From NCBI RefSeq assembly GCF_028618695.1, contig NZ_JAQIVI010000611.1, forward strand, positions 1 through 20,794: a DNA stretch of 20,794 nt, given 5' to 3'. This DNA comes from Natrinema soli. Lineage in GTDB: Archaea; Halobacteriota; Halobacteria; Halobacteriales; Natrialbaceae. Under the pieces are notes generated by a model. It did no database searches and had not been told where the DNA came from. It saw only the letters and a list, made by a program, of their open reading frames with translations. Both the position numbers and the translations under genes were made by a program. Below are positions 1-5,876 of the stretch, in pieces (the first letter of the stretch is position 1; every line of letters begins with the position of its first letter).

Positions 1-326
1 AGCGACTGCTGGCAGCGGACGTCCCCGCATCGGAACTCAAGACGGTCGCCGAGGCGGCCCACGACGCGGGTCACGACGCAGTCGTCATCTACCGAGCGGA
101 CGAACCCGTCCACACCGACCGGCTCGAGGCGCTCGAGAGCGCCGGTGCAACGATCCGGTACGTCGACGAGGACGATGACGACGACCTGGCGGACGCGATC
201 GCCACGCACCGCGAGGACGGCCAGCTATACGCGTTCGGCTTCGAGGACTTCGTCACGTTCGTCGCCGAGGCGATCGACGACGTCGGCGGCGACCCGGACG
301 AAGCGTTGATCGAAAACTTCGGCTGA
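1..326 (+). CDS. C-terminal part of a probable FNR-like FAD/NAD(P) oxidoreductase (5' end outside window)
   Basis: An open frame enters from the left edge (first full codon at base 3) and stops at TGA 324-326, giving about 107 residues. The segment reads like the last part of a Rossmann-type NAD(P)-binding domain. A strand carries VVIYRADEP, followed by a helix, a second strand IRYVDEDD, and then YAFGFEDFVTFV, which corresponds to the 'YxCGP..mv' stretch of ferredoxin-NADP reductase-like proteins. The C-terminus ALIENFG resembles the acidic-aromatic-Gly end of such enzymes. The usual Cys of the CGP motif is replaced (AFGF), so it could be a divergent reductase domain rather than a standard one. 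The FAD-binding half, if present, lies upstream and cannot be seen. It is convergent with the DoxX-type gene, 60 bp away. Family assignment is inference from a fragment. Confidence 0.5.
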   Translation, partial: RLLAADVPASELKTVAEAAHDAGHDAVVIYRADEPVHTDRLEALESAGATIRYVDEDDDDDLADAIATHREDGQLYAFGFEDFVTFVAEAIDDVGGDPDEALIENFG

Positions 327-386
327 CGATCGGCGTCACTCGCTGCCGGACCGCGGGGCCGGTCTTGTGGTGCCGGCCCGGCGAAC

Positions 387-863
387 TCACGCGTCGGATT
401 CCGTCGATCGGCCCAGTTGCACGAACGCGAGCGCCGCTCCCAGCAGGGCGGCGTTCTTCGAGAAGTCGTTGATCTGTTGCTGTTTCGCTTCCGGGTCGTC
501 GACGTTCCAGAAGTCGTGCATCAGCGGCGTGGCGGTGGCGAAGAATCCGGCTACCGCGGCGGCAGAGGCGGCCGGCACCCGCCACAGCGCGACGCCGATA
601 CCGCCGAACAGGAGTCCGCCGCTTATCGCGGGCACCGAAAACGACGGGGCCGGGACGTCCTTCGTTTCGGCGAACTGCACTCGGCCCTCGAGGTTCCGGA
701 GGTTGTCCGTCGCCATGAACGCGAGAACGGCACCGAACAGGACGCGTGCGAGCCGAAACGGCCCGCTTTCGACCAGCGATCGACCGTCCGTCTCAGACCG
801 TCGGCGAGTCTCGCTACTACTGTCGCGCCGTGTCTCGCGTTGCAGGAGGTCGTTCATACGCAT
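387..863 (-). CDS. DoxX-family integral membrane protein
   Basis: Predicted protein of 158 residues with about four hydrophobic segments. The first begins around ARVLFGAVLAFMATDN, the second around SVPAISGGLLFGGIGVALW, the third around AASAAAVAGFFATATPLMHDFW, and the last around NAALLGAALAFVQLG. The layout and the 'GGLLFGGIG...PLMHDFW' pattern match DoxX-type quinone-linked or uncharacterised membrane proteins; the molecular role in haloarchaea is not established. The start is either ATG 863 (MRMNDLL) or ATG 857 (MNDLL). Longer in-frame versions would run through the divergent promoter region and add a non-membrane Arg-rich stretch, so I reject them. A 12-bp perfect palindrome sits just before the start (869-880), and a T-rich box lies near 884-890 on the same strand. 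The lipoprotein gene diverges from it across 135 bp. Confidence 0.75.
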   Translation of the reverse strand: MRMNDLLQRETRRDSSSETRRRSETDGRSLVESGPFRLARVLFGAVLAFMATDNLRNLEGRVQFAETKDVPAPSFSVPAISGGLLFGGIGVALWRVPAASAAAVAGFFATATPLMHDFWNVDDPEAKQQQINDFSKNAALLGAALAFVQLGRSTESDA

Positions 864-868
864 ACGCT

Positions 869-880
869 CGCGTATACGCG
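869..880. promoter_or_regulatory. 12-bp perfect palindrome ahead of the DoxX-type gene
   Basis: The sequence cgcgtatacgcg is its own reverse complement. It lies 6-17 nt upstream of the DoxX-type ATG at 863, and just downstream of a T-rich stretch (883-890) that would be the TATA position for a leaderless transcript. A dyad at this position would cover the transcription start, as repressor operators often do. No second copy was noticed in the window. Function is inferred from position only. Confidence 0.3.
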
Positions 881-970
881 CGACGGGTTTCAGTCCGGTC
901 GTGACATTTGCCTGTTTCGGGAGGAGTGACGGTCGCTCCAGCGGACAGGTTAGAACGCTTGACAAAGGTG

Positions 971-977
971 TTTATCC
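971..977 (+). promoter_or_regulatory. TATA-like box of the Tat lipoprotein gene
   Basis: The box tttatcc is centred 25 nt before the ATG at 999. This is the spacing expected for a leaderless haloarchaeal transcript starting at or very near the start codon. It favours ATG 999 over the in-frame GTG at 984, which would lie upstream of the predicted transcript start. Confidence 0.55.
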
Positions 978-998
978 CACATCGTGGTGGAAACGCGT

Positions 999-1955
999 AT
1001 GCGACGACGAGACCTCCTCGCCGGTACGACCGGCGCGGTCTGTGGACTGGCCGGCTGCACGGGTTCGACGTTCGACCGGCTCCAGTCGGACCGTCCCGGT
1101 ACCGACGGTGACGAGCCCGCTACCGACTCGAGCGCCGACACCGATCGGACCGCCAGCGAATCGAAATCGGACGACACGATCGAGGTCGGGGACCCCGACG
1201 AGGTTCCGTTCCTCGATGCGCACCCGCCACACGAGTTCGAGCTACGAAACGAGAGCGAGGCGGCTCGAACGATCTCCGTGTCGATCACGGCCGAGGGAAC
1301 CGGCGAAGGCGACGGGGACGACGCACGAGGGAGCGATCGCGACGCGCTGCTCGAGCGGGATATCGATCTCGCGGCGGGCGATGCGATCACGCTCGTCCTC
1401 GTCGAACCGCGGACGTACGCGATCACCGCCACGACGAGCAGCGACGACGGTACGAGCGAGGCGACCGTCACCGACGGGGTCAACCGCAGCCCCTTCGACT
1501 GCACCCGCTCTCGATCGACTCTGACACTTAGCGATACCGGCACGCAGACGGAGTCGACCTCGACCTCGATATCCTGTCCGACTCCGGCGGTTGCAGACGC
1601 GTCCCTCGAGGTCGGCGGGCGGGAGTGTGCAGGCGGGACGGACGAGGACGGTGGGACCGTGGAGTTCGCGGACGAAACCGTGATCGTCGACGGCGATATC
1701 ACGACGCCGACGCCGTGTCATACCCTCTCGCTGGCCGAGACGGACTACGACGAGCGACGAGATGTCCTCGCACTCACCGTCGCCGTCGGCGAACAGGAGG
1801 GCGACACCTGTATCGACTGTCTCGGCACCGCCAACTACGCGGCCCGAATCGACCTCGAGGGGCGGTATCCGGAGCGCGTCGAAGTCCACCACGAGACCGG
1901 CGACGAGAGCCAGCAGATCACTGCGGCCGAGTATGACTATTCGGCGAGCGAGTAA
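999..1955 (+). CDS. Tat-exported lipoprotein, uncharacterised haloarchaeal family
   Basis: 318 residues. The N-terminus MRRRDLLAG followed by LAGC is a twin-arginine signal with a lipobox; Cys20 would be the lipidated residue. After it comes a low-complexity Asp/Ser/Thr-rich linker (about residues 24-65), usual for surface-anchored haloarchaeal proteins. A beta-rich domain follows, containing six cysteines (FDC, ISC, REC, TPC and the pair CIDC) that could form disulfides outside the cell. The C-terminal half, with the pattern PCHTLSLAETDYD...LALTVAV...YAARIDLEGRYPERVEVHH, resembles a domain I recall from several uncharacterised haloarchaeal lipoproteins; no biochemical role is known to me. 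The start at 999 is chosen because it begins the signal peptide and because a TATA-like box lies 25 nt upstream. Convergent with the epimerase gene, 17 bp apart. The export call is firm; the function is unknown. Confidence 0.8.
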   Translation: MRRRDLLAGTTGAVCGLAGCTGSTFDRLQSDRPGTDGDEPATDSSADTDRTASESKSDDTIEVGDPDEVPFLDAHPPHEFELRNESEAARTISVSITAEGTGEGDGDDARGSDRDALLERDIDLAAGDAITLVLVEPRTYAITATTSSDDGTSEATVTDGVNRSPFDCTRSRSTLTLSDTGTQTESTSTSISCPTPAVADASLEVGGRECAGGTDEDGGTVEFADETVIVDGDITTPTPCHTLSLAETDYDERRDVLALTVAVGEQEGDTCIDCLGTANYAARIDLEGRYPERVEVHHETGDESQQITAAEYDYSASE

Positions 1956-1972
1956 AACGAGAGCCGAGACGA

Positions 1973-2356
1973 TCAGTGTTCGACGAGTTCGATCAGGATG
2001 CCACCGGTGTCCTTGGGATGCAAGAACGCAACCGAGTGACCCCACGCGCCCGGTCGCGGCTCCTCGTCGATCAGCGTCACGTCGTGCTCGCGAACCGTCT
2101 CGAGGGCCCCCTCGATGTTGTCGGTCGCGAGCGCGAGATGGTGAATTCCCGCCCCGTTGTCCTCGAGATACCGCGAAATCGTTCCGTCCTCGATGGGCTC
2201 GAGCAGCTCGAAGTAGCCGTCACCGCAGTCGAGGAAGACGACGCGCATCCCGTCGAACACCTCCTCGTGGACCGCCTCGAGACCGAAGAGATCGTCGTAC
2301 AGCGCTGCGAGGGTCTGTGCGTCGTCGATCGCGATCCCGGCGTGGTCGAAGTGCAT
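1973..2356 (-). CDS. mce: Methylmalonyl-CoA epimerase
   Basis: 127 residues, the normal size for this vicinal-oxygen-chelate (glyoxalase-fold) family. It interconverts (2S)- and (2R)-methylmalonyl-CoA, the step before methylmalonyl-CoA mutase in propionyl-CoA use. Hallmarks are MHFDHAGIAI at the N-terminus (His5 a metal ligand), FELLEP at about 49-54, GIHHLAL at 70-76 (His72/His73 region) and ILIELVE at the C-terminus (Glu123 a metal ligand). I chose ATG 2356 over the in-frame GTG at 2371 because the family normally begins just before the first His-containing strand. A TATA-like element near 2389-2394 also places transcription about 8 nt before this ATG. The mutase large subunit lies 3.5 kb away on the same strand, separated by two unrelated genes. 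Confidence 0.9.
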   Translation of the reverse strand: MHFDHAGIAIDDAQTLAALYDDLFGLEAVHEEVFDGMRVVFLDCGDGYFELLEPIEDGTISRYLEDNGAGIHHLALATDNIEGALETVREHDVTLIDEEPRPGAWGHSVAFLHPKDTGGILIELVEH

Positions 2357-2452
2357 CGGATTGTACTGCACGGAGCGGCCGTGTTACTGTTATGATTTTT
2401 CGTGGCGTTCGAGTCGCACTCGAGGAGCGGGCCCGCCGCCTCGCGTCGGCCG

Positions 2453-3286
2453 TCACTCCAGTTGCAACTGGTCGACCAGTCGATCCGACGGTCCGCCGCC
2501 GAGTTCGAACACTGCGCGCATCTCCTCGGGCGAGAGTTCGAAGTCGAAGATATCCGCGTTGGCCTCGATATGCTCACGACTCGCCGCCTTCGGAATCGCC
2601 GCGACGTAGGGGTGCTGGATCAGCCACCGCAGGGCGACCTGCGCCGCCGACTTGTCGTACGGCTCGCCGATCGACTCCAGTCGGTCGTCGCCGACGACGG
2701 CTCCCTCCGCGAGCGGGCTGTACGCCGTCAGGAGAATCTCGTTCTCCACGCAGTACGTGACGAGGTCATCCGGCTGGTGGAATGGATGGTACTTCACTTG
2801 ATTCGTGACGATCGGCGTCTCGGAGTGTGCCATCGCGTCCTCGAGTCCGTCAATCCCGAAATTGCTGATGCCGATGTGCTCGACCAGTCCGTCGTGCTGG
2901 AGTTCGTTCATCGCACCGATAGTCTCCTCGAGCGGTACCTCGTCGCTCGGTCCGTGCAACAGGAGGAGGTCGACGGTCTGGAGTTCGAGCCGCTCGAGGC
3001 TCCGTTGGGTTGATTCGTGTACGTCCGCTCGAGCGGCGTTATCGGGGTGGATTTTCGTCACGACGAAGACGTCCTCGCGGTCGACTTCGCTCTCGGCGAC
3101 CGCCCGACCGACCGCGGTCTCGTTGTCGTACAACTGGGCGGTGTCGATCTGACGGTAGCCGACCGCCAGCGCGGTTTCGACGGCCCGCTGGCAGTCGTCG
3201 CCTGACATGCCCGCGGTACCGAGCCCGAGCGCCGGGATCTCGGCACCCTGTGCGATGACCGTCCCGCTCGTTGAATCAGTGCTCAC
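2453..3286 (-). CDS. Aldo/keto reductase
   Basis: 277 residues, a cytoplasmic NAD(P)H-dependent TIM-barrel oxidoreductase of the AKR superfamily (2,5-diketo-gluconate reductase-like branch). Numbered from the longer TTG start, the catalytic tetrad is Asp58 and Tyr63 in QIDTAQLYDNE, Lys88 in VVTKIHP and His121 in LLLLHGP; subtract 10 for the start used here. The strand ISNFG (about 150), the NQVKYHPF stretch and AIPKAAS near the C-terminus are the usual substrate and cofactor landmarks. I chose GTG 3286 (V-S-T-D-S) rather than TTG 3316 because a TATA-like ttgaatac on the same strand is centred 26-27 nt before it. The substrate cannot be read from the sequence. It shares the strand with the epimerase and the sugar dehydrogenase-like gene but probably has its own promoter, since about 96 and 120 bp separate it from them. 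Confidence 0.88.
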   Translation of the reverse strand: MSTDSTSGTVIAQGAEIPALGLGTAGMSGDDCQRAVETALAVGYRQIDTAQLYDNETAVGRAVAESEVDREDVFVVTKIHPDNAARADVHESTQRSLERLELQTVDLLLLHGPSDEVPLEETIGAMNELQHDGLVEHIGISNFGIDGLEDAMAHSETPIVTNQVKYHPFHQPDDLVTYCVENEILLTAYSPLAEGAVVGDDRLESIGEPYDKSAAQVALRWLIQHPYVAAIPKAASREHIEANADIFDFELSPEEMRAVFELGGGPSDRLVDQLQLE

Positions 3287-3308
3287 GGCTCGCCGTTCGA
3301 TACCGTCC

Positions 3309-3316
3309 GTATTCAA
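3309..3316 (-). promoter_or_regulatory. TATA-like box of the aldo/keto reductase gene
   Basis: On the minus strand this reads ttgaatac, centred about 26-27 nt upstream of GTG 3286. It supports that GTG as the start of a leaderless mRNA. The match to a haloarchaeal TATA box is moderate. Confidence 0.35.
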
Positions 3317-3360
3317 GCCAGACCCGGCGAGTGACGAGCGACCGGACGGGTTCGTCGGAT

Positions 3361-3406
3361 CCGAAAAAGTGATGGCCGCGAGCCGAGCGTCTCGTCGTTC
3401 GAGACG
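3361..3406 (-). terminator. Hairpin plus U-tract after the sugar dehydrogenase-like gene
   Basis: Directly after the TAA (3407-3409, minus strand) lies a perfect 7-bp inverted repeat with a 5-nt loop: cgtctcg at 3388-3394 and cgagacg at 3400-3406. About 20 nt further on, the minus strand has a run of five T (3363-3368 region). Haloarchaeal 3' ends depend mainly on U-rich tracts, with hairpins common nearby, so this is a plausible transcription end for the 2.3-kb gene. Confidence 0.4.
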
Positions 3407-5701
3407 TTACCCGTCGTCAGACGTCGCGTTCTCAGCGGTTTCGTTGTCGGCCGTCGCGTTCGCAGTGGTTTCGTTTCCAGCCGTCTCGTTGCCAGCCGTC
3501 TCGTTGCCAGCCGATTCCGCCATACCAGCGCCCCCTTCGGGCGGAGACAGGGAATCTCCCTCGCCCGGTGGAACGATCTGCATGACCGCGCCCGTGTCAC
3601 CTTCGGGAACGCCCACCTGGTTCGCGAGGACGTACACGTTGCCGTCGTTGTCCTGCCCGAACTGCCGGACGAAGTAGGGGAACGAGCCGTCTTCGGTTCC
3701 CGCGACCTGGAGTTCCTCCATATTCCAGAGTTCGTCTCGCGGGACGACTTGTTCTTGACCCCCGACATCGGCATTTTCTGTTCCGTCACCGGCCGTCTCG
3801 TTGGTCGCGTTCGTCTCGTTCGTCGCGTTGGTCGCGTTCGTCTCGTTCGTCGCGTTGGTCACGTTCGTCTCGTTCGTCTCGTTCGTCGCGTTGGTCGCGT
3901 TGGTCGCGTTGGTCGCGTTCGTCTCGTTCGTCGCGTTACCCCCGCTGATCGGCTCGTCCTGCGTGTCTTCGGTCGCGTTCTTGGGGGCTCCCTGTTCGTC
4001 GGGACTCGCTCCTTCCGTCTGATTACCGCCATCTTCGCCGGTCATCGGTTCGCCTCCGCCGTCGGGTTCCGAGGCGGCGAGAAGCCGCCCCTGCGGTGAC
4101 TGTCGCGCCGGGTCCGACGTCCAGTCGCCGAAGATGTACTTGCCGTTCAGCTCCTGGACGGCATCGGCTTCGTACACGTGGCCGCCGATGATCGTGATAC
4201 CGACCGCCTGTTCCTGATAGACGTGAGGATACTCGACGATCGGGTCCTGCAGCTCTTGACCGTTGTACGGTGCTTCGTCGGGGGCCGAGTCGGGGCAGTC
4301 CTCCGGCGGCTGGCTCGGACTGTCCGTACTGAAGCAGTGGGTGCCTTCCTTGACGTTCCAGCCGTAGTTGCCGCCCGCCTCGACGAGGTTCGCCTCCTCG
4401 AAGAGGTCCTGTCCGGCATCGGAAACGAACAGCCGGTCGTTGCTATCGAACGAGATGCCGAACGGATTGCGCATCCCCCACGCGTAGTACTCGGGGAGGG
4501 CGTCTTCTTCGTCGACCAGCGGGTTGTCGTCCGGGATGCCGTACGGCCGGTCGTCACCCTCCGAATCGACGTCGATTCGGTGGACACCGCCGAGTAGATT
4601 TTCGGTGACGTCCTGTCCGTTCCCGCCTTCGTTGTCGTCGTACCAGTCCTCGACGTGGCCCTCCATATTATCGTTCGCACCGCCACCGTCCCCCATCGGG
4701 ACGTACAGGTAGCCGTCCGGGCCGAACGCCATCGGCCCCGCGTCGTGGTTATACTGGGGCTTCTGAAACTCCATCAGGACCCGTTCGGACTCGGGATCGC
4801 CCCGACTCATGTCGTCGTTGGCCTGGAACTCGGAGACGACCTCGACGTGGCTCCAGCCGTCGGGCGTCTCGTCGTTCGGCGGCGCGCTGTAGTGGGCGTA
4901 AAAGCGACCGTTCTCCGAGAACTCGGGATGGAACTCGATTCCGAGCAGCCCGCGCTCGTCGTAGTCCTGGTTCGGATCCGCGTACTCACCCTCGAACGTT
5001 CCGAGTTCGACGAGTCGATCGCTGACGTCGAGAAACGGCTCGTCCTGTAGCCCCTCGTCGGTGACGACCCAGAGCTCGCCAGTCTGATCGGCGACGAAGT
5101 ATCGGTTCTGGTCCTCGTCGGCGACCGCCATGTCCGTCGGCGCGGTCATCCCCTCCGCGAGGGTTTGGACGCCGATCTCCGTCCCCGACTGGAAGAAGGG
5201 CTGGCTCTGGCCGTCACCCGACTCCTCAGGTGCACCATCGCCACCACCGATTGAAACCTCCCCGCGCATCGTCGCCCGATGCGGCTCACAGTAGTACTCC
5301 GCCATCTCGCTCGTCGCCTCGAACTCGAGCGTCTGGGTCTCGCCCTGCTCGCTCATGAGTTCCGTCCGCTCGAGGTCCTCGCCCTCGCTGTCGACGATGA
5401 CGAAGTTGTGTGCGGCACCGTCGAGATTCTCCCACGTGACCTCGTACGTGGTCCCCTCCTCGAGTTCCAGTGTGGGGTTCGTCTCGTCCGCGATGGCGTC
5501 GGGCGAAACGCCCTGCCAGCCGCTCGTTTCGCCGCCGAGTTCGATCGTCTGGGTATCGAACTGGGTGGCACCGATCCCGCTCAGACCGACGACACCACCT
5601 GCGGCCGCGGCCGCCTGCAGCACGCGACGACGGGACGCCGATGGATAGTTGTCGGACGACTCCGATACCGGGGTCGATCGCTCGTCGGATTGGTCGCTCA
5701 T
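3407..5701 (-). CDS. Secreted cupredoxin plus PQQ-type sugar dehydrogenase with a tandem N-glycosylation-sequon insert
   Basis: 764 residues. A Tat signal (SRRRVLQAAAAAGG, about 23-36) sends the protein outside the membrane. Residues about 50-152 form a plastocyanin-like blue-copper domain with the complete type-1 site His98, Cys138, His141 and Met145 (C-x2-H-x3-M). From about 175 to 730 is a six-bladed propeller of the soluble aldose/glucose dehydrogenase family. Landmarks are RGLLGIEFHPEF, NHDAGPMAFGPDGYLYVPMGDGG, AWGMRNPFGISFD and GGNYGWN, which hold the His, Arg and Asn-rich PQQ pocket of the family. A likely role is oxidation of sugars with electrons passed to the attached copper centre; this is inferred. 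Before the last blade the chain is interrupted by residues 589-636, sixteen consecutive Asn-X-Thr triplets. The tail (733-764) holds six more sequons. With NQT and NAT upstream there are about 24 sequons in the last 210 residues. ATG 5701 follows a TATA-like box at 5735-5742. Confidence 0.88.
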   Translation of the reverse strand: MSDQSDERSTPVSESSDNYPSASRRRVLQAAAAAGGVVGLSGIGATQFDTQTIELGGETSGWQGVSPDAIADETNPTLELEEGTTYEVTWENLDGAAHNFVIVDSEGEDLERTELMSEQGETQTLEFEATSEMAEYYCEPHRATMRGEVSIGGGDGAPEESGDGQSQPFFQSGTEIGVQTLAEGMTAPTDMAVADEDQNRYFVADQTGELWVVTDEGLQDEPFLDVSDRLVELGTFEGEYADPNQDYDERGLLGIEFHPEFSENGRFYAHYSAPPNDETPDGWSHVEVVSEFQANDDMSRGDPESERVLMEFQKPQYNHDAGPMAFGPDGYLYVPMGDGGGANDNMEGHVEDWYDDNEGGNGQDVTENLLGGVHRIDVDSEGDDRPYGIPDDNPLVDEEDALPEYYAWGMRNPFGISFDSNDRLFVSDAGQDLFEEANLVEAGGNYGWNVKEGTHCFSTDSPSQPPEDCPDSAPDEAPYNGQELQDPIVEYPHVYQEQAVGITIIGGHVYEADAVQELNGKYIFGDWTSDPARQSPQGRLLAASEPDGGGEPMTGEDGGNQTEGASPDEQGAPKNATEDTQDEPISGGNATNETNATNATNATNATNETNETNVTNATNETNATNATNETNATNETAGDGTENADVGGQEQVVPRDELWNMEELQVAGTEDGSFPYFVRQFGQDNDGNVYVLANQVGVPEGDTGAVMQIVPPGEGDSLSPPEGGAGMAESAGNETAGNETAGNETTANATADNETAENATSDDG
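3410..3505 (-). repeat. C-terminal sequon-rich tail (six N-X-T sites)
   Basis: It encodes residues 733-764. Three copies of Asn-Glu-Thr-Ala-Gly-like units are followed by spaced NAT, NET and NAT triplets, ending Ser-Asp-Asp-Gly. The DNA shows a 15-bp near-repeat (the gttgccagccgtctc type) at the start of the tail. It is a disordered, potentially heavily glycosylated extension beyond the propeller. Confidence 0.75.
3794..3937 (-). repeat. 16-copy 9-bp tandem repeat encoding consecutive N-X-T sequons
   Basis: Exactly 144 bp made of sixteen 9-bp units. In protein order they are ten Asn-Ala-Thr or Asn-Val-Thr and six Asn-Glu-Thr triplets without interruption (residues 589-636). Units differ only in the middle codon (GCG, GAG, one GTG) and the Thr third base (ACG or ACC). 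The length is a multiple of three, so copy-number change by slippage would keep the frame. N-X-S/T is the site used by archaeal oligosaccharyltransferase AglB, which acts on exported proteins such as this one. Confidence 0.92.
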
Positions 5702-5734
5702 AGTGCGCTCACGACAGGCGGTTGCCCGAGACGA

Positions 5735-5742
5735 GGATAAAC
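5735..5742 (-). promoter_or_regulatory. TATA-like box of the sugar dehydrogenase-like gene
   Basis: On the minus strand the sequence gtttatcc lies about 34-41 nt before ATG 5701. The predicted transcript start would be near 5711, giving a leader of about 10 nt. The element is the same as the tttatcc box at 971-977. It suggests this gene is transcribed independently of the mutase gene upstream. Confidence 0.5.
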
Positions 5743-5876
5743 AGATCCGACCGTTCCTCCGAATTCCCCGTTCAATCGAGTGTTATCTTCGAATCACCCG
5801 ACGAGACGGGCTGTAAAAGGGTATTACTCGAGTCGGATAGACGGTATTACGCGAACCTAATTCGATGTTCAGGCGC

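Noticed and set aside
367..1524. Long plus-strand open frame (385 aa) across the DoxX-type gene and lipoprotein start
   Set aside because: Arg/Ser/Pro-rich composition without domains; it is antisense to the DoxX-type gene and out of frame with the lipoprotein, a normal effect of high-GC codon bias.
2409..2423. Short dyad tcgagt-cgc-actcga after the aldo/keto reductase gene
   Set aside because: A six-base stem built from the very common CTCGAG-type words; A-rich rather than U-rich sequence follows on the transcript, so a terminator is not supported.
3794..3937. CRISPR-like array
   Set aside because: The units are contiguous 9-mers without spacers and lie within a coding frame.
3749..4099. 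Plus-strand frames with Val/Arg/Phe repeats opposite the sequon repeat
   Set aside because: They are the mirror of the 9-bp repeat read in the opposite direction; the Asn-X-Thr frame continues a real enzyme, the others do not.
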